From Hyphomonadaceae bacterium ML37 (GTDB lineage: Bacteria; Pseudomonadota; Alphaproteobacteria; Caulobacterales; Maricaulaceae), in NCBI GenBank assembly GCA_027627685.1, contig CP091241.1, forward strand, positions 1,489,191 to 1,553,190: DNA of 64,000 bases. The letters run 5' to 3'. The notes beneath the pieces are model-generated. The model had not been told where the DNA came from. It did no database searches and saw nothing but the letters and a program-made list of their open reading frames with translations. Both the position numbers and the translations under genes were made by a program. Of this stretch, positions 11,615 to 20,168 are shown piece after piece. Every line of letters starts with the position of its first letter. Within the stretch, counting starts at the first letter, position 1.

Positions 11615-12202
11615 TCAGTTGCGTGGCGGGTAAATGCCTTCCGTGGCGATGCAATAGCGCAGAGCCAGGGTCGGGGCGTGAACGTCCACCGGCGTGGCGC
11701 CGCCCGCCGGTGACACCATGTCGTGATCCATCGTCACGTCCACGCCATTCTGGCGGTAGCGCGGCTGATTGAAGGTCGCCGGGGTGGCGTTCTCCGGACT
11801 GACCGTGTCGGCGATCTGGGACGTGCCATGCACAGCGTGGGTGTGGGCCGCCAGATTGGGCTGGAAGAGCGTAACCGAGGGCGTACCGAATTTTTCGCCG
11901 ATGACGATCGGGCTCAACCCCGGTCCCTGTCCTACGCCGACCGGGATACGGCCCCGAAGGTCGGGGACGGCGAACGTAGTCCGACCGTCGCCGCCATAGG
12001 TCGTGCCGATGAGCGAGTACAGAGCGTCATACTCGGCGACCGCCAGAAGCTGGCCGTTGGCTTCAGCCCAACCGATCGGGCAAAAGTTGTAACCGACCAG
12101 GATCACGTCCCCCATGTATTGTTCGATCTGGGCGGAGGCGGCGGCCGGCATCATCGCGGTTGCTGCTGCCGCGCCGGCAGCAAGCATTGTCATGCGTTTC
12201 AT
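11615..12202 (-). CDS. Exported phage tail-collar domain protein, third of three
   Basis: A 195-residue protein: a Sec signal (MKRMTMLAAG... ending ASA-Q) followed by a tail-collar (MdpB-like) domain. The conserved pattern is visible as CPIGWAEANGQLL, YSLIGTTYGGDGRTTF and VPDLRGRIPVGVGQGPG; the C-terminus is RYCIATEGIYPPRN. The start MKRMTML follows AAGGA; an in-frame start at 12259 would overlap the preceding gene. It is the last of three homologous genes in tandem, 17 bases behind the second. Family members lacking signal peptides are known as microcystin-dependent or phage tail proteins; their cellular role is not established. Export here suggests a periplasmic or surface trimer. Confidence 0.85.
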   Translation of the reverse strand: MKRMTMLAAGAAAATAMMPAAASAQIEQYMGDVILVGYNFCPIGWAEANGQLLAVAEYDALYSLIGTTYGGDGRTTFAVPDLRGRIPVGVGQGPGLSPIVIGEKFGTPSVTLFQPNLAAHTHAVHGTSQIADTVSPENATPATFNQPRYRQNGVDVTMDHDMVSPAGGATPVDVHAPTLALRYCIATEGIYPPRN

Positions 12203-12219
12203 GGCTTGGTTTCCTTGTT

Positions 12220-12825
12220 TCACGGCCGGGAGGGGAAAACGCCGGAGGTGGCGACACACCAGGTCAGGGCGAGATAGGGCTGGTGCACCGAAAACGGCGT
12301 GTTGCCGCCAGCGGGTTGAACGACAGCCGGGTTCATCTCCACATCGGATGTGCCCGCCGCCGCGTAGGCGACCGAAGCGGGCGGGTAGGTGGCGAATCCG
12401 CCGCCGGCCGGCGAGGGGCTGTCCGGCCCTTGGGATGAGGCGTGGAAGCTGTGCGAATGGGCCGGCATCTGGTCGGTCGTCAGCGTCACGCTTTCAGCAC
12501 CGACGACCGCCCCTTGCTGCAGCGGGGGCAGGCCTGGTCCCATGCCCTGGCCGGCGGCGTGACGGCCGTTCAGGTTGGGCAGCGCGAAATTCGTCCGCCC
12601 ATCCCCGCCATAGGTCACGCCGTACAGCGAGAAGAGTGCTGAGTTGGACGAGATCGCCATCAACTGCCCGCTCGCCGGCGCCCAATACCGGGGGCAGAAG
12701 TCGAAGGCGAAGCTGGTGATCTGGCCGATATAAGGGTCAGCCTGGCTGTATGCGGGCGTGGCTGCGCCAAGCGCCGTCAACGATGCGCCAGCCAAGGCGA
12801 ACAAGGCCGATTTAACATGTTTCAT
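12220..12825 (-). CDS. Exported phage tail-collar domain protein, second of three
   Basis: A 201-residue homologue of its two neighbours. The Sec signal is MKHVKSALFALAG... with likely cleavage at YSQA. The collar pattern is intact: FDFCPRYWAPASGQLMAI, FSLYGVTYGGDGRTNF and LPNLNGRHAAGQGMGPG, then a histidine-containing loop MPAHSHSFHAS and a C-terminus LTWCVATSGVFPSRP. Two cysteines (in DFCP and TWCV) are shared in position with the other two copies and could form a disulfide in the periplasm. Sequence divergence among the three is large outside the motifs, so this is an old duplication and not a recent repeat. It is co-oriented and closely spaced with both neighbours (25 and 17 bases), so an operon is likely. 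Confidence 0.85.
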   Translation of the reverse strand: MKHVKSALFALAGASLTALGAATPAYSQADPYIGQITSFAFDFCPRYWAPASGQLMAISSNSALFSLYGVTYGGDGRTNFALPNLNGRHAAGQGMGPGLPPLQQGAVVGAESVTLTTDQMPAHSHSFHASSQGPDSPSPAGGGFATYPPASVAYAAAGTSDVEMNPAVVQPAGGNTPFSVHQPYLALTWCVATSGVFPSRP

Positions 12826-12850
12826 GTCTGTCTCTCCTGAAGAGTTCGCG

Positions 12851-13444
12851 TCAGCTGCGGCTCGGGTACATACCCTGAAGCGCGATGCAGTGCGTGATGC
12901 CGAGCGAGGGCTGGATGATCGAGAAAGGCTGGGATCCGCCAGCCGGACCGATCGTGCCCTGGGCCAAAACGACCCCCGGCTCCGGATTGCCGGACGCGTA
13001 GGAATTCACACCGGTGCCCGATTGTTCGGCGAGGTCCGCATTCGCCGGCGTGTTGGTGGTGCCCGGACGGTCTGACGCCAGCAGTGCGTGGGTGTGCTGC
13101 GGCATTTCGCTGGCCGTCATGGTGTGGGCCTGTGAGCCGCCGGCCTGGCCGAGCGCATAGCCGCCGCCCACGCCCAGGACCGCGCGCCCGCGAAGGTCAG
13201 GCAGGTTGAACGTCGTGGTTCCATTGCCGCCGAACCGGGTTCCCAAAAGCGAATACAGCGCCTGGTACTGGTTGATCGCCATGGGTTGGCCATTGGCCGC
13301 CGCCCAGCCTCTTGGACAGAACGGCTCGCCCACAATGGACACCTGGCCGATGAAAGGCAGATCGCCTGCCGATGCGGACGCTGGCAGCGCTCCAAGCGCC
13401 ATCGCGGCGCTCGCAGCTGCAATAATCATTCGTTGAGCATTCAT
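12851..13444 (-). CDS. Exported phage tail-collar domain protein, first of three
   Basis: A 197-residue protein with signal peptide MNAQRMIIAAASAAM... ending SASA-GD, then a tail-collar domain: EPFCPRGWAAANGQPMAI, YSLLGTRFGGNGTTTF, LPDLRGRAVLGVGGGY and a histidine loop MPQHTHALLAS. The start has GGGGAG six bases upstream; a longer in-frame start at 13510 lacks one and would displace the signal. It is the promoter-proximal gene of the triplet and faces lpdA divergently across about 170 bases, where the promoter of the triplet must lie. The function is unknown; the three may form a mixed trimer, which is inference from family structure. Confidence 0.85.
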   Translation of the reverse strand: MNAQRMIIAAASAAMALGALPASASAGDLPFIGQVSIVGEPFCPRGWAAANGQPMAINQYQALYSLLGTRFGGNGTTTFNLPDLRGRAVLGVGGGYALGQAGGSQAHTMTASEMPQHTHALLASDRPGTTNTPANADLAEQSGTGVNSYASGNPEPGVVLAQGTIGPAGGSQPFSIIQPSLGITHCIALQGMYPSRS

Positions 13445-13616
13445 GAAAAACTCCCCTTTGACATTTTGGCCTATAAACCCTGACGCGAGTCGCCGCTTTC
13501 GCGAAGGCAAATCTTGGTCCGTGCGCCGGGTTGGCGGTCCGGAGGCGGGGCGTGGTTGATTTTCGCGGCCAGCCGGGGGATGACCACGGCTCAGGTGTCA
13601 GTGGAGCCAGACCCCC

Positions 13617-15032
13617 ATGTCGCAAACGCGCTTTGACCTCATTGTGATTGGCGGCGGACCGGGCGGCTATGTTGCCGCGATCCGCGCCTCCCAGCTGGGC
13701 TTGAAGACGGCCCTGGTCGAGCGCGAGCACATGGGCGGCATCTGCCTGAACTGGGGGTGCATCCCCACCAAGGCGCTGCTGCGCAGCGCCGATGTGTATG
13801 AACTGTTCCAGCGCGCCGGAGAGTTCGGTCTGGCAGCGGACAATGTGCGTTTTGACCTCGGCGCTGTGGTGAAGCGCTCGCGCCAGGTGGCCAAGCGCCT
13901 GTCGTCGGGTGTCGCCGGCCTGATGAAGAAGCACAAGGTGACCGTGTTTGACGGCGAAGCGAGCCTGAAGCCCGGCAAAACCGCGCCCGACGTCGCCGTG
14001 AAGGGCAAGGACGGCAAGGTCCAGACCCTGTCATCCGATCACGTGATCCTGGCCACCGGCGCACGCGCCCGCACCCTGCCCAAGGCGGGGCTGGAGCCGG
14101 ACGGCAAGCTGATTTGGACCTATAAGGAAGCCATGGTCCCCGAAACCATGCCCAAATCGGTGCTGGTCATCGGGTCGGGCGCCATCGGCATGGAGTTCGC
14201 GAGCTTCTACCACACCATGGGGGCGCAGGTGACCGTGGTGGAGATGGTCGACCGCATCCTGCCGGCTGAGGACGCGGAGATTTCCGCCATCGCCGAAAAG
14301 ACCTTCCGCAAGAAGGGCATGACCATTCTGACCTCAGCCCAGGTTGGCGAGCTCAGGAAGGGCGAGAAAACCGTTGCGGCTCAGGTCACCGGCAAGGACG
14401 GCAAGGCGCAGGCTATCGAGGCGGAGCGGGTGATTCTGGCCATCGGCATCACCGGCAATGTCGAGGGGATCGGACTGGAAGCGCTGGGCGTGGAGCTGGA
14501 CCGCGGCCACGTTGCCGCCGACGGCTATGGCCGCACGAATGTGAAGGGGCTCTATGCCATCGGCGATGTGGCCGGCGCGCCCTGGCTGGCGCACAAGGCC
14601 TCCCATGAGGGCGTGATCTGTGTCGAGGCCATCGCCGGGCTGAAATCCCATCCCATCGACAAGACCAATATCCCCGGCTGCACCTATTGCCATCCGCAGA
14701 TCGCATCAGTGGGCCTGACCGAGGCGCGCGCCAGGGAAGCCGGGCATGAACTCAAAATCGGCCGTTTCCCCTTTGTCGGGAACGGCAAGGCGATTGCGCT
14801 GGGCGAGGATCAGGGTCTGGTCAAGACGATCTTTGACGCCAAAACCGGCGAGTTGCTGGGCGCCCATATGATCGGCGCCGAGGTCACCGAACTGATCCAG
14901 GGCTTCGCCGTGGGCCGCACGCTCGAGACCACCGAGGCCGAGCTGATGCACACGATTTTCCCGCATCCCACGCTCAGCGAGATGATGCATGAGAGCGTGC
15001 TGGACGCCTATGGGCGCGCGCTCCATATCTAG
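13617..15032 (+). CDS. lpdA: Dihydrolipoyl dehydrogenase (E3)
   Basis: A 471-residue FAD flavoprotein that reoxidises dihydrolipoamide of the pyruvate dehydrogenase and related complexes using NAD+. Visible features are the FAD motif IGGGPGGYVAA (about 11-21), redox-active Cys43/Cys48 in GGICLNWGCIPT, an NAD-binding VIGSGAIGMEF, the second FAD motif YAIGDVAGAPWLAHKA and the interface catalytic pair HPTLSE. GGAG lies ten bases before the start. In many alphaproteobacteria the pdh E3 gene is followed by lipA and a COQ10-like gene, as here, which suggests this is the pdh-associated E3; no E1 or E2 genes precede it, since the tail-collar triplet does. Confidence 0.96.
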   Translation: MSQTRFDLIVIGGGPGGYVAAIRASQLGLKTALVEREHMGGICLNWGCIPTKALLRSADVYELFQRAGEFGLAADNVRFDLGAVVKRSRQVAKRLSSGVAGLMKKHKVTVFDGEASLKPGKTAPDVAVKGKDGKVQTLSSDHVILATGARARTLPKAGLEPDGKLIWTYKEAMVPETMPKSVLVIGSGAIGMEFASFYHTMGAQVTVVEMVDRILPAEDAEISAIAEKTFRKKGMTILTSAQVGELRKGEKTVAAQVTGKDGKAQAIEAERVILAIGITGNVEGIGLEALGVELDRGHVAADGYGRTNVKGLYAIGDVAGAPWLAHKASHEGVICVEAIAGLKSHPIDKTNIPGCTYCHPQIASVGLTEARAREAGHELKIGRFPFVGNGKAIALGEDQGLVKTIFDAKTGELLGAHMIGAEVTELIQGFAVGRTLETTEAELMHTIFPHPTLSEMMHESVLDAYGRALHI

Positions 15033-15102
15033 CGGCCGGGCAGGTTCAAATCCGCCGTCCGCCGCCAGATAAATTTATCGTTATTCGGAAAATTTCTCTT
15101 TG

Positions 15103-15138
15103 ATATCGAGTTTCGATATGTTATCGAGTTTCGATATG
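15103..15138. promoter_or_regulatory. Tandem palindromic operator upstream of the bactofilin-like gene
   Basis: Two copies of a 17-base unit, TATCGAGTTTCGATATG, repeat with an 18-base period. Each copy is itself an inverted repeat: the first is ATATCGA-GTT-TCGATAT (15103-15119), the second TATCGA-GTT-TCGATA (15122-15136). ATATC/GATAT dyads of this sort are typical of PadR-family operators (family knowledge), but no regulator gene is nearby. The sites are 100 bases before the start of the next gene. Confidence 0.65.
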
Positions 15139-15237
15139 GTTGGTCCCATATGAGAGACTGCCGCCATGCCCGACCGGACGCCAGGCCAAAAGGCCGGCGC
15201 CGGACCGGGGGGCGGAACCGGACGAGGAGAGACGCCC

Positions 15238-16473
15238 ATGTTCAAGATGTTCAAGTCGATCACGCTCGCCGCCCTGGCCGCAGCCGCTGTTCTGGCGGGT
15301 CCGGCGTCCGCGCAATACGTCGGCGGCAATCTGCAGCTGGATCTGGATGAAAGCGGCGATATCGGCATCGCCGGCGCCAATGTGCGCCTGACGGGCCGGG
15401 TCGGCGGCACGGTGTCGGTGGCGTCTGCCGATTTCTTCACCAGCGCCGATATCGGCGGCGATCTGGAAATGGCCGCAGCGAACGTCACGGTCGCCGGCCC
15501 TGTCCATGGCGATGTCACCGGCATTGCCGCCAACATCACGCTGGATGCGCCTGTGGGCGGCGATTTCGACGCGGCGGGCGCCAATGTTACGCTGCTGAGC
15601 GTGGTCGGCGGCGAGATGAGCGCGCGCGGCGCGGTCATCACCATAGGGCGTGAGGCGCGGGTCTCGGGCGAAGCGGATTTCGCCGCCCGTGAAATCATCA
15701 TCGACGGCGTTTTGGGCCAGGGCGGCAAGCTGGCCGCGCGCGATGTCAGCATCTCGGGCACAGTCGACGGACCGCTGGATATTGCCGGGCGCGACATCAG
15801 CTTCGCCGCCAGCGCGCGGATCGAGGGCCCGGTGACGGTGCGCTCCCCCAACCCGCCGCGCGTGGCCGAAGGCGCGGTCATGGGCGAGCTGACCTATGTC
15901 GAAGCGCCCTTCATCGAAGACAATCACTCGCGAAGCGATGTGTCGCTCAGCTTCATGCCCTCGCCCTGGGCGGTCGGCGGCGTGCTCGGCGCCAGCGCTT
16001 TCATGCTGGGCTTCCTGGCCTCGGTCATCGCGCCGCGCGGTGTCGCGGGTGTGGCGCTGGCTTTCCGCCGCCGTCCCTGGGTGTCGGGCTTTCTGGGCCT
16101 CGTGGTGCTGGCCATGTCGCCGGTGCTGATCGCCACGCTGATGGTGCTCCTGCTGATCACAATCATCGGCATTCCGCTGGCTGTGCTGCTCGTCCTGGCG
16201 GCGCCGATCCTGTATTTTCTGGCCTTCGCCTTTGGCGGAGTGGTGATCGGGGATGCGGTCCTCAATCGCTCGGGCGGACGGGCCGGGCTGGGCCTGCGCA
16301 TCACCTCGCTCTTCCTGGCCATCATCGCGATCATCGCCCTGAGCGCGATCCCGTGGCTGGGCTTTGTGGTGCTGCCGCTGGTGCTGTGCATCGGCCTGGG
16401 CGCCTGGACGCTGGCGATCTTCGGGCGCGAGTCGCTCAAGGGGCTGGAGGCCGGCGCGCCCGACGCGGTCTGA
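15238..16473 (+). CDS. Exported bactofilin-like beta-solenoid protein with C-terminal membrane domain
   Basis: A 411-residue two-part protein. After a signal peptide ([10 protein letters not shown]... PASA-Q) come about 200 residues of short alternating repeats ([20 protein letters not shown] and similar), as in polymer-forming bactofilin-type beta-solenoids. From about residue 245 there are several membrane segments ([76 protein letters not shown]). The start at 15238 has GAGGAGA seven bases upstream; a longer in-frame start at 15166 puts 24 hydrophilic residues before the signal. The upstream tandem palindromes suggest tight transcriptional control. A role in envelope stress or cell shape is inference. 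It separates lpdA from lipA. Confidence 0.75.
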   Translation: MFKMFKSITLAALAAAAVLAGPASAQYVGGNLQLDLDESGDIGIAGANVRLTGRVGGTVSVASADFFTSADIGGDLEMAAANVTVAGPVHGDVTGIAANITLDAPVGGDFDAAGANVTLLSVVGGEMSARGAVITIGREARVSGEADFAAREIIIDGVLGQGGKLAARDVSISGTVDGPLDIAGRDISFAASARIEGPVTVRSPNPPRVAEGAVMGELTYVEAPFIEDNHSRSDVSLSFMPSPWAVGGVLGASAFMLGFLASVIAPRGVAGVALAFRRRPWVSGFLGLVVLAMSPVLIATLMVLLLITIIGIPLAVLLVLAAPILYFLAFAFGGVVIGDAVLNRSGGRAGLGLRITSLFLAIIAIIALSAIPWLGFVVLPLVLCIGLGAWTLAIFGRESLKGLEAGAPDAV

Positions 16474-16576
16474 TCAGACGTTTGCCGAAGCGCCGCTGCG
16501 CCATACCGGCGCAGCGGCGCGCCTTTTCAGCAAGGCGCGCTTGAACGCACCGCGCGCGAGGTCCATCTTGCGCGCC

Positions 16577-17545
16577 ATGACGACGATCATCGACGCCCGC
16601 ACCGCCCGCGCCCAGCGCCATCCGGAAAAGCAGAAGCGTGAAGACACGCCGGTCCTGCGCAAGCCGGACTGGATTCGCGTGCGCGCGCCCGCCGGCGGTG
16701 TCTTCGCCGAGACCCGCAAGCTGGTGAAGGACAATAATCTCGTCACCGTATGCGAGGAGGCCGGCTGCCCCAACATTGGCGAGTGCTGGTCGCAGAAGCA
16801 CGCCACCTTCATGATCATGGGCGATACCTGCACGCGCGCGTGCAGCTTCTGCAATGTGAAGACCGGCCTGCCGGCCGCGCTGGACGCCGACGAGCCGCGC
16901 CGCGTCGCTGAAGCCACCGCCACCATGGGCCTCGAGCATGTGGTGATCACCTCGGTGGACCGTGATGATCTGGCCGATGGCGGGGCGCAGCACTTCGCCG
17001 ACGTCATCGCCGCGATCCGCGCCGCAACGCCGAAGACCACGATCGAGATCCTGACCCCGGACTTCCTGCGCAAGGCAGGCGCCGCCGAACAGGTGATCGA
17101 CGCGCGCCCGGACGTGTTCAACCACAATCTGGAAACCGTGCCGCGGCTCTATCTCTCCATCCGTCCGGGCGCCCGGTACTATCACTCCCTGCGCCTTCTG
17201 GAGCGGGTGAAGGAGCGTGACCCCTCCCAGTTCACCAAGTCCGGCCTGATGGTGGGCCTGGGCGAAACCCGTGAGGAGGTCATGCAGGTGATGGACGACA
17301 TGCGCTCGGCGGGCATCGATTTCCTGACCATCGGCCAATACCTGCAGCCGACCCGCAAGCACGCCGCGGTGGAGCGCTATGTCACGCCCGACGAGTTCAA
17401 GGGTTATGAGACCATTGCGCGGGCCAAGGGCTTCCTGATGGTGTCAGCCTCGCCGCTGACCCGGTCCAGCTATCACGCCGGAGAGGATTTCCAGCGCCTG
17501 CGCGCCGCGCGCGCGGCGGCGCTGGCCTCGGGGCGAACGGTCTAG
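16577..17545 (+). CDS. lipA: Lipoyl synthase
   Basis: A 322-residue radical-SAM enzyme that inserts two sulfurs into octanoyl groups on E2 and GcvH proteins. Both iron-sulfur clusters are visible: the auxiliary cluster cysteines Cys59, Cys64 and Cys70 in [12 protein letters not shown], and the radical-SAM CxxxCxxC at Cys85, Cys89 and Cys92. The C-terminal serine motif [10 protein letters not shown], a ligand of the auxiliary cluster, is present. The ATG giving MTTIIDART is used; there is only a weak GAGG about 15 bases upstream, so the start is less certain than the gene. It is followed two bases after its stop by the COQ10-like gene and is linked functionally to lpdA upstream. Confidence 0.97.
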   Translation: MTTIIDARTARAQRHPEKQKREDTPVLRKPDWIRVRAPAGGVFAETRKLVKDNNLVTVCEEAGCPNIGECWSQKHATFMIMGDTCTRACSFCNVKTGLPAALDADEPRRVAEATATMGLEHVVITSVDRDDLADGGAQHFADVIAAIRAATPKTTIEILTPDFLRKAGAAEQVIDARPDVFNHNLETVPRLYLSIRPGARYYHSLRLLERVKERDPSQFTKSGLMVGLGETREEVMQVMDDMRSAGIDFLTIGQYLQPTRKHAAVERYVTPDEFKGYETIARAKGFLMVSASPLTRSSYHAGEDFQRLRAARAAALASGRTV

Positions 17546-17547
17546 CC

Positions 17548-18060
17548 GTGTCCTCTGAGCACGTCGAACGCTTGCGGCTGCGCCACCGGCCCGATGATCT
17601 CTTCGATCTGGTCACCGATGTGCGCGCCTATCCGCGCTTCATTCCCCTGATAAGCGCCATGCGGGTCATGCGTGAAGACGTGACCGCGGGCGTGGGCGAG
17701 CTCGACGCCGAGGCACGCGTGCGATTCCGCTTTGTGCGCGAGAGCTTCACCACCCGGGTGTCGCTGAACCGGCCCGAGCGCCGCATCGATGTGGAATACC
17801 TGTCCGGCCCGTTCGACGACCTGGCCAATCAGTGGCGGTTTCACCAGCTTGATGACGGGTCAACGCTGGTGGATTTCTGGATCCGCTACCACTTCCGCAA
17901 TCCGATCCTGCAGGTCCTGGTGGACACCAATCGCTCGCGCGCGATCCGCTATCTGATCAACGCCTTCCGCACCGAGGCCGAGACCCGCTTCGAAACCGTC
18001 GGCGCGCGCGACTACGCGTTGTCCGGCGCGCTCAATGATTTTCGCGCTGCGGGCAGCTGA
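17548..18060 (+). CDS. COQ10/RatA-like START-domain protein
   Basis: A 170-residue single-domain protein of the type II toxin RatA / coenzyme Q-binding COQ10 (polyketide cyclase) family. The pattern LFDLVTDVRAYPRFIPLI near the N-terminus and IRYHFRNPILQVLVD in the second half are characteristic, forming a hydrophobic ligand cavity. It starts with GTG, two bases after the lipA stop, so it is translationally linked to lipA. In alphaproteobacteria this gene commonly follows lipA. The eukaryotic homologue helps place ubiquinone in the respiratory chain; that role is plausible here but not shown. RatA-type ribosome interference is the alternative. Confidence 0.88.
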   Translation: MSSEHVERLRLRHRPDDLFDLVTDVRAYPRFIPLISAMRVMREDVTAGVGELDAEARVRFRFVRESFTTRVSLNRPERRIDVEYLSGPFDDLANQWRFHQLDDGSTLVDFWIRYHFRNPILQVLVDTNRSRAIRYLINAFRTEAETRFETVGARDYALSGALNDFRAAGS

Positions 18061-18068
18061 AGCCTATT

Positions 18069-18106
18069 CAGCAAAAGTGGGAACCGGTTTTGCGGTTCGA
18101 AAAGGC
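18069..18106. repeat. Dispersed alphaproteobacterial hairpin element between convergent genes
   Basis: GAACCG (18081-18086) pairs with CGGTTC (18093-18098). On the minus strand the stem is followed by CCACTTTTGC. The overall motif (ACCGGTTCCCACTTTTGC) resembles a short repeat found many times in alphaproteobacterial genomes. It sits between the COQ10-like gene and the DUF3089 gene and may serve as terminator for the latter. Confidence 0.5.
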
Positions 18107-18119
18107 GGCAATCCAAGAC

Positions 18120-19337
18120 CTAGCCGCCGCGCATCGGCACCACCGGCGCCACGTCGATTTCCTCCACATCCTCCAGCGGCGGCGCCCAGAGACGTTCCTC
18201 GGCCAGGAAGCCGGCGAGCCCGTCCAGCCTTCGCTCGGCGTCGATGCGGATATCCATGTAGAACAGGTTGGAGGTGGGCGTGCGCCGGTCCTCGCCGACC
18301 CGCGCCGCCCGGCGCAGGGCCCGGGTGCGCGGCTGGTCAATCATCAGCACGCCGGCCTGGCACTGGGCGCCGGTCTGGCCAGCCATGGGCGAGGGCGTGT
18401 CGGTGAGGTCGAGCCCGTCAGCCGCGGCGCCGCCGCGATGCAGGCGGGCCGGGGCGTAATCCTCCGCCGTGGTCCAGAGCACAGGATTGACGCACAGCAA
18501 GGCGCGTCCGGTCACCGGCGCCAGATCGCCAGCGGCGTCCCAGGCGCGCGCGCGCTGGGTGATCGCCTCGATGCGCCCGCGCTCGTCCGACCGCGCCGCC
18601 GCCCAGGCGATGACGCAACGCACATCTTCGGGCCGGTGACAGGGCGGGATATCCGCCAGCGGCCCGGCAAAAAGGTCCAGCGGGACTGAGGTTTCCATGA
18701 GATAGGCCGCAGCCAGACGCGTGCGCAGCTCCGGATCGGGCGCCACCTGATGGATCAGCACGCCCAGCGCCTGATTGGCGCCCTGGCCTGCGCCCGCAAT
18801 GATGAAGGGCCGGTCGGGACCGATCTCGCGCGCGAAGACCTCGAACGCCGCGCGCACATCCTCGAACGCCAGCTGGCGCGCCTGCACGGAGTCCTCGCGA
18901 TTGTTAAGAAAGGTGTAGAGCGCGGCCTGACGATAGTGCGGGGCGTAGAGGACCGCATCGTGGACCAGGAAGGGGGCGGCGAAGTTCGGCAGCGCCGAGC
19001 GCGCGATGACCTCGGCCTCCTGGGGCCGGTCAAAGGGCGCATTCCAGTGCGCGCCGCCTTCATAGGTGGTGGGATGGACGAAGAAGACTGCGGGCGTCTC
19101 CGGATTGTCCGGCGCGCTGTCCGGACGCACCGCCCAGGCGTCGGCCAGCGCATAGTCCGGCGCGGGCGGGCGCTCATAGGTCTGGAAGGGGATGCCGGGA
19201 TCGAGAAAGGTCTGGAAAATCTGCTCGCGCATGATCCAGGCCGCAGCGATGGTCAGCCCGATGAACACGGCGGCGCCGGCCAGCACCAGGCGCCAGAACC
19301 AGCGGCGCAGAAGCGGGATGGGGGAGGCTGAGGTCAT
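18120..19337 (-). CDS. DUF3089 alpha/beta-hydrolase-fold protein lacking the nucleophile serine
   Basis: A 405-residue protein with one N-terminal membrane anchor (FWRLVLAGAAVFIGLTIAAAW, about 14-34) and a large periplasmic domain of the DUF3089 family. Family landmarks are FFVHPTTYEGG, LYAPHYRQAALYTF and the nucleophile-elbow region. That elbow reads FIIAGAGQGANQAL, where family members usually have GHSQG or GASQG; the serine is replaced by glycine. If this alignment is right the protein cannot act as a serine hydrolase and is a pseudo-enzyme or uses another residue. It is transcribed towards lipA and is divergent from the DUF502 gene. No pathway can be assigned. Confidence 0.75.
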   Translation of the reverse strand: MTSASPIPLLRRWFWRLVLAGAAVFIGLTIAAAWIMREQIFQTFLDPGIPFQTYERPPAPDYALADAWAVRPDSAPDNPETPAVFFVHPTTYEGGAHWNAPFDRPQEAEVIARSALPNFAAPFLVHDAVLYAPHYRQAALYTFLNNREDSVQARQLAFEDVRAAFEVFAREIGPDRPFIIAGAGQGANQALGVLIHQVAPDPELRTRLAAAYLMETSVPLDLFAGPLADIPPCHRPEDVRCVIAWAAARSDERGRIEAITQRARAWDAAGDLAPVTGRALLCVNPVLWTTAEDYAPARLHRGGAAADGLDLTDTPSPMAGQTGAQCQAGVLMIDQPRTRALRRAARVGEDRRTPTSNLFYMDIRIDAERRLDGLAGFLAEERLWAPPLEDVEEIDVAPVVPMRGG

Positions 19338-19449
19338 GGCCGACAGCTAAGCCCTGAAGGCTGCTGTGAGCAAGTGCAGCCATGATTTGGCCAACGCCTC
19401 AAAACACCGCATCATGGCCGCTCGCAACCTTCATGGAGGCTTCCGACCC

Positions 19450-20142
19450 GTGCTGCGCTGGCTTCGCACAAGATTTCTGACCGGCGTCGCCGTGGCGGCG
19501 CCATTGGCGATTACCGTCTGGCTGATCGTCACCGTGGTCAGCTTCATTGACCGCACGATCAAGCCGCTGATCCCTGCTCAGTACAATCCGGAAAGCTATC
19601 TGCCCTTCGCCATTCCGGGCATGGGCGTGCTGATCGCCATCCTGGCGCTGACCTTGCTGGGCGCGCTGGCCGCGAACATTCTGGGCCGCACCCTCATCGC
19701 CATCGGCGAGCGCTTGGTGAACGGCCTGCCCTTCATCCGCAATGTTTATGGCGCGCTCAAACAGATCATCGAGACCGTGTTTCAGGGCCAGCAGCACTCC
19801 TTCAAGGAGGTGGTGCTGGTCGAATATCCCATGAAGGGCAGCTATGCGGTGGCGTTTGTGGCCTCGGAAGGGCGGGGCGTCATCCGCCAGGTGGTGGGGC
19901 AGGGCGAGCAGGTGATCGGAGTGTTCATCCCGACAACACCCAATCCGACCTCCGGCTTCCTGCTGTTCGTGCCGCGCTCGAAGGCCGTGCCGTTGGATCT
20001 GACCATCGAGGAGGCGGCCAAGCTCATCATCTCGTTCGGGATTGTGCAGCCGGACCGCCTGCCGGCGGGCGTGATACCCGCCGATCATCCGGCCAGTGCG
20101 CAAGCGGCGCCAGCAGACAGGCGGCCAGTCGACAAGGTCTAG
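19450..20142 (+). CDS. DUF502 family membrane protein
   Basis: A 230-residue inner-membrane protein with two N-terminal membrane segments (FLTGVAVAAPLAITVWLIVTV, about residues 9-29, and IPGMGVLIAILALTLLGAL, about 57-75) followed by a soluble domain. The family signature GERLVNGLPFIRNVYGALKQI and the pattern VFIPTTPNPTSGFLLFVP are clear. I chose the GTG at 19450 (VLRWLRTRFL) because GGAGG lies ten bases upstream; in-frame starts at 19366 and 19414 have none. Function of DUF502 is not established. The gene is divergent from the DUF3089 gene and 26 bases ahead of a VOC-family gene. Confidence 0.85.
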   Translation: MLRWLRTRFLTGVAVAAPLAITVWLIVTVVSFIDRTIKPLIPAQYNPESYLPFAIPGMGVLIAILALTLLGALAANILGRTLIAIGERLVNGLPFIRNVYGALKQIIETVFQGQQHSFKEVVLVEYPMKGSYAVAFVASEGRGVIRQVVGQGEQVIGVFIPTTPNPTSGFLLFVPRSKAVPLDLTIEEAAKLIISFGIVQPDRLPAGVIPADHPASAQAAPADRRPVDKV

Positions 20143-20168
20143 GTTTCTCAGCGTGACGGAGCGAGGCG

